NCBI GenBank assembly: GCA_904394975.1
Contig: CAJFNQ010000037.1
Location: 1 to 27,505, forward strand
Reading direction: 5' to 3'
Length of the DNA: 27,505 bases
Source of the DNA: Metaruminococcus_A gallistercoris
GTDB lineage: Bacteria; Bacillota; Clostridia; Oscillospirales; Ruminococcaceae
Shown: one piece after another, positions 23,001 to 27,505 of the stretch
Layout: each line of letters starts with the position of its first letter
Position numbering within the stretch: position 1 is the first letter of the stretch
Notes under the pieces: model-generated
The model's input: the letters and a program-made list of their open reading frames with translations, nothing else
What the model was told of the DNA's origin: nothing
Database searches by the model: none
Translations under genes and position numbers: made by a program

Positions 23001-23358
23001 GAATAGTAATGAATTTTGGAATGTTGTGCGTGGCATTGCCGGCGAAATAAACGAGGGTAACATTACAATCGGTTTGGAATTTGACATCTTTACGAATAGT
23101 GTAAGTATATATTACAGCATTTCGCAAAATGTTCAGATCACGTCGAATTATTCTGAAGAAATGTATGTTACTGTAAAAATTACGTTTAAACCAAGTCTTT
23201 CCGGTCCCAACGGATTACCAGCTGAAGAATGGAGCCTTTCTGCAGAATTTGATTTTAGTGCTGCATATACTACCTTGCAAAATATCACTGGAGAAAATAC
23301 CGTACTTACAATAGTGTTACTAATGCTTTTATCAGCAGCAGTAGTGGTTGTTGCATGA
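20083..23358 (+). CDS. Large ChW-repeat protein with C39-like peptidase domain and hydrophobic C-terminal tail
   Basis: A 1091-residue protein starting at TTG 20083, with TAGGAGGT about seven bases before it. No signal peptide: it begins MSEVTSKIQLSYLKNGSW. Residues 10-665 are four units of about 155-170 residues. Each is built of paired ChW-like repeats: YYLQYRTWNEGKDGYY, then GYAGxxGKPIQRL and MYRALVDGAWMPWVSNA, then GxxGKNIQGIE. Residues 677-860 resemble a C39-type papain-fold peptidase, with Cys695 (YPTGCES), His822 (PEHCLLLVGYD) and Asp838 (FHDPL) as the likely triad. Residues 870-1065 are an unrecognised domain, found alone in the remnant at 17399-17896, and 1068-1091 are hydrophobic (TVLTIVLLMLLSAAVVVVA). 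ChW repeats usually occur in clostridial extracellular proteins. The protein converges on a WG-repeat lipoprotein 34 bases away. It could be a surface peptidase or an effector; the substrate is unknown. Confidence 0.88.
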   Translation: MSEVTSKIQLSYLKNGSWTSFGTTAQSSMDGIKIQTASDSPYYLQYRTWNEGKDGYYSYVKSNVNDYAGSSGKPIQRLNIQIYKNDGTKLDSGVVIMYRALVDGAWMPWVSNATSDWMRSVRDKYGLGGTLDEANGFTGVTGKNIQGIELHVFEEGEITGGNEDFSSGEVSVSLSYMSGDASNWHAFERSVIAQMDGLKIQTGADKGYYLQYRTWNEGKDGYYPYVTSNVDDYAGSAGKPIQRLNIQVYKSDGTKLDSGVIVMFRALVDGEWMPWASNATGAWMQDIQNRYNLGGTLDLSNGYTGKTGVNIQGIEIRVFEEDSFSPGVADFDGEEISLSMAYMSGDASNWIDCRNSVIFDSADGLRIQTDPSLPFYLSYRTQNEGVFGYYSDVSSVDTSAAAYAGSAGKPIQRVGIYALDKSGNKLTSGVVVMYRARVEGVWMPWVSNAAPEWMHSVHSQYDLMGTLDTASGHTGVAGKNIDGFEVRIFTGKSNYHPVENLPGAEYAPSLSYMADSLSNWTSFSQKATADHMDGIRIQTDPSKEYYISYRTKNAGNSSYYSFVSSLDTSSSAYAGSAGKPIQRLGIRVYRRSDGAKLTTGVVVMYRVYANGHWLKWVSNADREWMDSARSKYGLDGGMDYVSGYAGLDGYNIQGVEIRVFEEGNTDTPSYQPVGEYKVIENIPHIYQKDSYPTGCESVSTVMALQYAGINISVDSFIDNYLDKTPYGVSFDPNETFGGDPREDNGYGCYAPVIMKSLDKIFADKPGYNALELELMPLEELCSLYIDRDIPVIVWATIGMESAKIGSTWTYKGKQIRWITPEHCLLLVGYDENNYIFHDPLSKAELTAYNKNLVEAAYSALYSQAIVIGYEGDLPDNELIIETKKAKFLSVLKELGISGGKIDSGKFGLFRPYDRHISVTYQLGLATVTYTCGTLNEFEFNGAQYNISVSDGELALSNDQQQQINAHFETIKGWNSNEFWNVVRGIAGEINEGNITIGLEFDIFTNSVSIYYSISQNVQITSNYSEEMYVTVKITFKPSLSGPNGLPAEEWSLSAEFDFSAAYTTLQNITGENTVLTIVLLMLLSAAVVVVA
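20110..22075 (+). repeat. Four tandem ~500-bp coding repeats (ChW-type units)
   Basis: Units begin near 20110, 20602, 21091 and 21604, each opening with LSYxxxxxSNW or a close variant. Units 1 and 2 are most alike (the same WNEGKDGYY and SGKPIQRLNIQ blocks), while 3 and 4 share the longer insert 'SS[VL]DTS...AYAGSAGKPIQR'. The pattern suggests a doubling of a two-unit ancestor. Confidence 0.85.
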
Positions 23359-23364
23359 TTTTGC

Positions 23365-23392
23365 AAAACGCCCCGCTTTTGCGGGGCGTTTT
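23365..23392. terminator. Bidirectional terminator between the ChW/C39 gene and WG-repeat gene
   Basis: AAAACGCCCCGC and GCGGGGCGTTTT (23365-23376 and 23381-23392) pair around TTTT, followed by more T. It lies in the 34-base gap between the two convergent stop codons. Confidence 0.9.
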
Positions 23393-24865
23393 TTAGCGTT
23401 CGATCTCGACACAGCCGCATTTTCCGTTTTTCCACGCAACGACAATGTGCTCACTGCCGATAAGAGGATCGGGTTCTACGGGCGGATCCAATTCAAATGG
23501 GAGAACAATGTTTCCGTCGGCGGAAATGACCCCGGCAGTCCTGTCTCTGACTGCATAGATCAAATCGTTGCTGCAATAGACCGCGTCAGAGTATAAAAAG
23601 TCGATCAAAACGTTATTTTCAAGGTCGATCCCGCCCCATTTTCCATCCTTTTTTACCAGCAGGACATCACAGTCCTCTGAATAAGACCTGGAAAAATTCT
23701 CATAAATCAACGGAATGGAAATTTTGGAATCCGCCGACAAAAACCCGATCTTCTGGTCTTTTTCCACGACCGCCAGATTCGGGGCATCCTCGAACAGATA
23801 CACCTCGTCATATTCTGTTTTGGAGATTGGATTTCCGGCCTTATCGTAGATTCGGTAACTGAATCGTTGGGTCGTCTCAACGTTATTATCACCCGTGACA
23901 ATGAATTGCCCTTTTGCCGTAATCGAATCGTTGATGATCGGGATTACGGTATCTCCTTTTTCATTGACGACGCCGAAACGGTCATTTTCTTTTACTTCAA
24001 ACAATCCCTCACTGGCCGGATTGATGATCGTATAACCCTGTTGGAAGACCTTTTCCCCGTTGGGACGGTAAAGATAAGCTGTCTGAGAAAGCTTATCATA
24101 AGGGTTGAGATACAGCGTACCTGCTTCGTCTCGTTTGAAAATGATATTGGAATAAATGGGCGGCAGGATATATTTTCCGTCCGGATCGATCACGCCGTAG
24201 TAGGTTGTTCCATTGTCGTTTACCAGGACGTTGATGCAGGGGAAGGTGGAATCGTCTAGAACACCGATGATGTTTTTGTCTTTCGGAAGCAGGCTTTCAC
24301 CATTCACATCGATCCAATCGCTTGATGTTTCGCTTTCGGTGTTTACCAGATAACTGTCATCGGTGATAGGAAGGATGGTTGGGGTGTACTTAGGCTCTAA
24401 AATCCATTCTCCTGCTAAGGACATATATCCTACGTGCTCCCCGTCAATCGAAACCGTGATCCCGCTTTCGTTGAATATGGAGGCTATGCCAACGCTGCGT
24501 ACCGTTTGTTCGATGATCCGGCTTCCATCCAGACGGTACAGATCGACATGGTCTTCATCCAGATAGGCGGCAATGCTCTGCTGGCAAAATATACGGGTAT
24601 ACTGGATCGGTATTTTCAGTTCCCACGATCCGTTCGCTTTTACGTAAGCGCCGTACAGGCCGTCCTGCTTGACCACAATGACTTTTTCGTCTTGTTTGAT
24701 ATCGACGAGGTCATACTGAAAGTCAATGAGCGTCTTATAGTTTTGTAACGGTTGCAGGTTTTCCGAAGCGGGAGTGCATCCGGAAAAAGCCAGGATTCCC
24801 GTAAAGAGCAGAAGTAGAATAACCTGCTTGCACCTTTTTATTCGTACGATTATGTTGCGGCTCAT
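23393..24865 (-). CDS. WG-repeat lipoprotein (copy B)
   Basis: A 490-residue paralogue of the lipoprotein at 17950-19395. The signal peptide MSRNIIVRIKRCKQVILLLL ends in LAFSGC, with Cys30 as the lipidation site. The WG-type repeats line up along the whole length: QDGLYGAYVKANGSWELKIP, HVGYMSLAGEWILEPKY, RFGVVNEKGDTVIPI, KIGFLSADSKISIPLIY, KWGGIDLENNVLIDF and NGKCGCVEIER at the end. ATG 24865 follows GAGAGG by eight bases; the frame's GTG at 24874 is less well placed. Two more lipoprotein genes lie upstream on the same strand, 42 and ~50 bases apart, so the three form an operon. Function unknown; anchored on the outer face of the membrane. Confidence 0.88.
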   Translation of the reverse strand: MSRNIIVRIKRCKQVILLLLFTGILAFSGCTPASENLQPLQNYKTLIDFQYDLVDIKQDEKVIVVKQDGLYGAYVKANGSWELKIPIQYTRIFCQQSIAAYLDEDHVDLYRLDGSRIIEQTVRSVGIASIFNESGITVSIDGEHVGYMSLAGEWILEPKYTPTILPITDDSYLVNTESETSSDWIDVNGESLLPKDKNIIGVLDDSTFPCINVLVNDNGTTYYGVIDPDGKYILPPIYSNIIFKRDEAGTLYLNPYDKLSQTAYLYRPNGEKVFQQGYTIINPASEGLFEVKENDRFGVVNEKGDTVIPIINDSITAKGQFIVTGDNNVETTQRFSYRIYDKAGNPISKTEYDEVYLFEDAPNLAVVEKDQKIGFLSADSKISIPLIYENFSRSYSEDCDVLLVKKDGKWGGIDLENNVLIDFLYSDAVYCSNDLIYAVRDRTAGVISADGNIVLPFELDPPVEPDPLIGSEHIVVAWKNGKCGCVEIER

Positions 24866-24907
24866 TGTGTTCACCTCTCTGTTACTTTATGTGAGAAATC
24901 GCGTCAA

Positions 24908-26149
24908 TCATGAAAAAGGGACCCAATCGTAGTAGTACCAATAGGCATCCTCAAACTGCTGTTTCGGGATGAGGGAGAGCATATGATCAAACTCGACGGT
25001 ATCATTTCCTTCCAGTGAGTATTCGGCTAAATAATACTTGTTGCTTGCAGCGTGAAGGTAGAGCACGGAAAAACGGCGGTTGGAGTCATAAGCGAAGGTG
25101 CTCATGGGGATCAGTTCCCTTGTGGAAAGGTTGAGCATAAAGATCCTTGCCGGTTCATCCTCTTGCTTCACATGGATGATCAGTCGGTTGTCGAAAGTGT
25201 ATTCGTTTATCGAATACGGCCCTTCACCGGTATAAACAAGGTATTCGGTCGCGGTGGTGAGATCGTATTGGTAGATGCTGCGCTTGTCCTTGGAGACGTA
25301 ATAGACACACCCGTTGCAGCCACTGCTGAAACTGCTGGCCATGATGTCTTCTTTTAAAAGCTCCGGCTGTTTGCCCGGTTCCACGCGGTAGAGGGCACTG
25401 CCGGTCGAATAGCCTTTGTACCATTGGTCATATCCGAAATTGTTGAAGGAAAGCGTGGGAGGGGTGGTGCTCTTGTCCGGCAATGTCGGATCGCCGTAAT
25501 CGATTTGATAATAGAGGATCCCGTCTGCAATGTCCAAAATATGCGCGAATACACCCTCTTCGCCCATCTCGTTGGCTACGACCGACTGCGAAAGGTTCGA
25601 AAGATCTACATCCCAGATCTGTGTGCTCAAGCCCACACGTTTTGTGTAATAAATATGCCCGTTTGCCAGGTAAGCTTCGTACAGATCGGTTGTGTAACCA
25701 TCCCACAGCTGCATCACAAGTTGTCTGTTTTCACCATTGAGGTCGCAGCGGTATAACGAAACGCTCTGTTCTTGATCGGCCCGAAAATAATAGAGCTCAT
25801 GTTCCGTAGCAAGCAAAAAGGAGGCGCCGATGTACGCGTTGCAGGAGGTGCCCTCGTGCATACAACCCGGCTTTTTACAGATGCTTTCCTTTGGCTGGAT
25901 CGGCCTGGTATCGCTGTCGGTGTAGACGTAGATATGCTTTGTGTCGGTGATCTCGTACGTACGGTCGCCGGCACCGGCGAAATTGCTCATTCCGAAGATC
26001 TTGCCTCGAAACGCTCCGGTGATATCGCTTTGCGTGTCCGGCAGAATGCTGTTTGGGGTCGTGGGTGCGCCAGAATCGTCGGTGCAGCCGCTCAAAAGAA
26101 GCAGGAACAAAACAAGAAATAGAAGAAGGCTTGTTTTGGCTTTTTTCAT
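24908..26149 (-). CDS. Lipoprotein with beta-propeller-like repeats
   Basis: A 413-residue predicted lipoprotein: MKKAKTSLLLFLVLFLLL, then LSGC with Cys22 lipidated. A Thr/Pro-rich linker follows. The mature part opens with CKKPGCMHEGTSCNAY, a Cys-rich motif I have seen in clostridial lipoproteins with DUF5050/TolB-like repeats. Blade-like segments follow (ELYYFRADQEQSVSLYRCDL, HIYYTKRVGLSTQIWDVDL, CVYYVSKDKRSIYQYDL), suggesting a beta-propeller. GGGAGG precedes ATG 26149. It lies between the WG-repeat lipoprotein and the frameshifted lipoprotein, probably in one transcript. No enzymatic residues are recognised. Confidence 0.82.
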   Translation of the reverse strand: MKKAKTSLLLFLVLFLLLLSGCTDDSGAPTTPNSILPDTQSDITGAFRGKIFGMSNFAGAGDRTYEITDTKHIYVYTDSDTRPIQPKESICKKPGCMHEGTSCNAYIGASFLLATEHELYYFRADQEQSVSLYRCDLNGENRQLVMQLWDGYTTDLYEAYLANGHIYYTKRVGLSTQIWDVDLSNLSQSVVANEMGEEGVFAHILDIADGILYYQIDYGDPTLPDKSTTPPTLSFNNFGYDQWYKGYSTGSALYRVEPGKQPELLKEDIMASSFSSGCNGCVYYVSKDKRSIYQYDLTTATEYLVYTGEGPYSINEYTFDNRLIIHVKQEDEPARIFMLNLSTRELIPMSTFAYDSNRRFSVLYLHAASNKYYLAEYSLEGNDTVEFDHMLSLIPKQQFEDAYWYYYDWVPFS

Positions 26150-26200
26150 AATAGTCCTCCCTTTATAAAATTTTTTAGGGCTCTTTTGAGCCTCTTTTTT

Positions 26201-27060
26201 CTATTGCTGTTCCAATTCTTCCACGTATGGAATAACGCTGAATCTTGCGTTGCCGGCATATATCATCATACCTGGCGTCAACTTCCCAGAAGTCACCTCT
26301 CCCTCATCACTAAAAAATGTTATTTTTTCGCCCCCCCAGGAATCCGAAAGCCAGGCGTCACTGACTGCTTGTGCCAGCGGGTCGTTTAAAAAGTCCTCAA
26401 TTGTTGCGTCTTCGGGCACACCAATGGCGACATCGCTAAATATCTGATAGCGGCTTTCTATATCACGCGGATCGAAATTCACTTCACCCGGCTCAAAAGG
26501 ATATGGCGCATAATACCGAAGCACATTGAAATAATCGTAGGTGAAAATTGCGTTGTCAAAATATTTGTGTTCTTCTTTGGCGTCAGCGTTCATGATCAAC
26601 GTAACGATTAACCCATCTACGACATAAAACGCTTTCACAGCATCTGGACCGTACGCCGTAAACATTTTTGTCGTAAGCAACTTCATGCCATACCGTTCTG
26701 CTACCTCTTCCGGGGTCATGCTGTTTTCATAATTTGAGAGAAATGCTTTTGGATTATACCCGTCTATTTTAACACACTTTCCATTTTCAAAGAGATAATA
26801 GTTCCCTTGGGACTTGTGAACGCCTTCTGAATTGTCGCTTTCGTAGCTTCCATAATATGCCATAATCAGTTCGTTGTGTTCATTTTCCTGCTCGCGAGTT
26901 GGCGGACCGTATTTTTCTTTCATCTGATCCGGCGTAAGCCCTATATCGGCAAGTATATCTTTGTCCATTTTATAGGTTAAATTTTCATCTGTTTTGTACA
27001 AGCGGCCAAGGGAAGAACGCAAAGCACCAATGCAAGAACAAACGCAATTTGTCTTTTCAA
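26201..27060 (-). pseudogene. Lipoprotein gene with a frameshift near its start
   Basis: The signal peptide and the body lie in different frames. From TTG 27060 (AGAGGTG upstream) the frame gives MKRQIAFVLALVLCVLP, then LAAC with Cys21 as lipidation site, then TKQMKI and a stop. The neighbouring frame continues with KTDENLTYKMDKDILAD and runs 250 residues to 26201. Adding one A to the AAAA run at 26992-26995 (T on the plus strand) would restore one 286-residue lipoprotein. The body holds two similar motifs, LTPDQMKEKYG and MTPEEVAERYG, reminiscent of BamE-like repeats, and the segment GVPEDATIEDFLNDPL that also occurs at 19708-19766. It is the first gene of the lipoprotein operon. It may be a true recent pseudogene, a phase-variable homopolymer, or a sequencing error. 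Confidence 0.8.
26367..26425 (-). repeat. Source-like copy of the 59-bp fragment at 19708-19766
   Basis: Same orientation relative to the WG-repeat lipoprotein genes as the fragment in copy A, about 86 percent identical by eye. It codes for GVPEDATIEDFLNDPLAQA in the frameshifted lipoprotein gene. Confidence 0.9.
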
Positions 27061-27123
27061 TTCGCTCACCTCTGAAAACAGAAAGTTGGCTTTAGGCTGA
27101 AGCGGTTTTTCCTTTGGAGCTTT

Positions 27124-27152
27124 ATTATACCACTCCTGTAAAATAATTGCCA
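27124..27152 (-). promoter_or_regulatory. Promoter of the lipoprotein operon
   Basis: On the minus strand TGGTATAAT forms an extended -10 (TATAAT at 27124-27129), and TGGCAA (27147-27152) sits 17 bases upstream as a weak -35. The lipoprotein TTG start is 64 bases downstream. Confidence 0.65.
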
Positions 27153-27505
27153 CTTTGTTGGACGAACAAAGAGCATTCACTCCATATTGGTTTAACACAT
27201 AGGGTAAAAATGAGAACCAGGTCCGTAAACCGCCCGCCAGACTGCCTGCATTGCCGCGAGAATAGGAGTAAGAAAAAGTAAAATCACGCCTTGAATTTGA
27301 AAAACAAGATTCCGTGATTCGCAGAGGGAAACAGTCACACAGTGCCGGTATGAATCGTACTGGAATTCTATTCCGAATAGTATGTGTGAAAGCTGCAGAG
27401 AATGAGAACTATTTTGGCTTTTTACCGGATCAAAATAAAATGGATATTTGGACAAACTTCCGGACATCGTGTCCGGAAGCTAGAACCGTATCTATGACGA
27501 AAAGA
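27153..27505. other. Right-hand intergenic region with a short hairpin
   Basis: No convincing gene is seen. A perfect 10-bp stem, CTTCCGGACA with TGTCCGGAAG, lies at 27457-27479 with a 3-base loop and no T tract. A plus-strand frame from ATG 27350 is open to the window edge but has no Shine-Dalgarno. Confidence 0.5.

Noticed and set aside
26171..26199. Terminator between the frameshifted lipoprotein gene and the next lipoprotein gene
   Set aside because: The short GGCTC/GAGCC stem has its T run only in the plus direction, where no gene ends. On the minus strand it would not terminate.
27192..27467. Minus-strand frame of 91 residues with a hydrophobic stretch
   Set aside because: No Shine-Dalgarno, odd composition and it spans the hairpin at 27457-27479. 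It looks like chance.
27350..27505. Plus-strand frame from ATG 27350 open to the window edge (52 codons)
   Set aside because: No Shine-Dalgarno, no recognised motif, and it contains a perfect hairpin at 27457-27479. It may be coding beyond the edge but cannot be supported here.

Overview
The window looks like a chromosomal segment from an anaerobic, low-to-mid G+C Firmicute of the class Clostridia (Oscillospiraceae-like). This rests on Shine-Dalgarno sites before nearly every gene, sigma-A promoters, Rho-independent terminators, a TPP riboswitch, an anaerobic ThiH-type thiamine operon, ChW-like repeats and many SGC-lipobox lipoproteins. No ribosomal RNA or other taxonomic marker is present, so the genus cannot be named.

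Layout. (1) 2-415: 3' end of a phage-tail-like gene cut by the window edge, plus a terminator. (2) 467-5890, minus strand: a complete thiamine operon transcribed promoter - TPP riboswitch/attenuator - thiE - thiD - thiS - thiF - thiG - thiH - tenI. It makes the thiazole half (ThiS/F/G/H/TenI), phosphorylates HMP (ThiD) and joins the halves (ThiE). ThiC is not here. (3) 5922-7280, minus: a MATE efflux transporter. (4) 7561-9374, plus: a small ECF-like sigma factor with an unrecognised soluble repeat protein downstream. (5) 9441-17346: a carbohydrate locus with an AraC-type regulator divergent from a GH43-like and a GH31 enzyme, then a GH63/MGH1-like enzyme with its own promoter. None of the three enzymes has a signal peptide and no transporter is adjacent, so imported oligosaccharides are the likely substrates.

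(6) 17399-27152 is an accessory region that is partly AT-richer and looks like a decayed tandem duplication. Copy B has an intact 1091-residue protein (four ChW-like repeat units, a C39-like cysteine peptidase domain, a C-terminal domain and a hydrophobic tail, but no signal peptide). It converges on a WG-repeat lipoprotein, followed upstream on the minus strand by two more lipoprotein genes, one of them frameshifted. Copy A keeps only the C-terminal domain of the big protein, interrupted by a stop codon, converging on an intact paralogous WG-repeat lipoprotein. Between the copies lies a mosaic scar: the first 46 codons of a Ku gene, a 59-bp piece homologous to the third lipoprotein gene, and the 3' half of a tRNA (probably tRNA-Ala-GGC) with its terminator. 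A tRNA 3' half is what tRNA-targeting integrases leave behind.

The best candidate for an undescribed system is the module made of the leaderless ChW/C39/tail-anchored protein, the convergent WG-repeat lipoprotein and the associated lipoproteins. Its function is not known from sequence. One hypothesis is a surface or contact-dependent peptidase with a cognate lipoprotein, of which copy A has kept only the lipoprotein.
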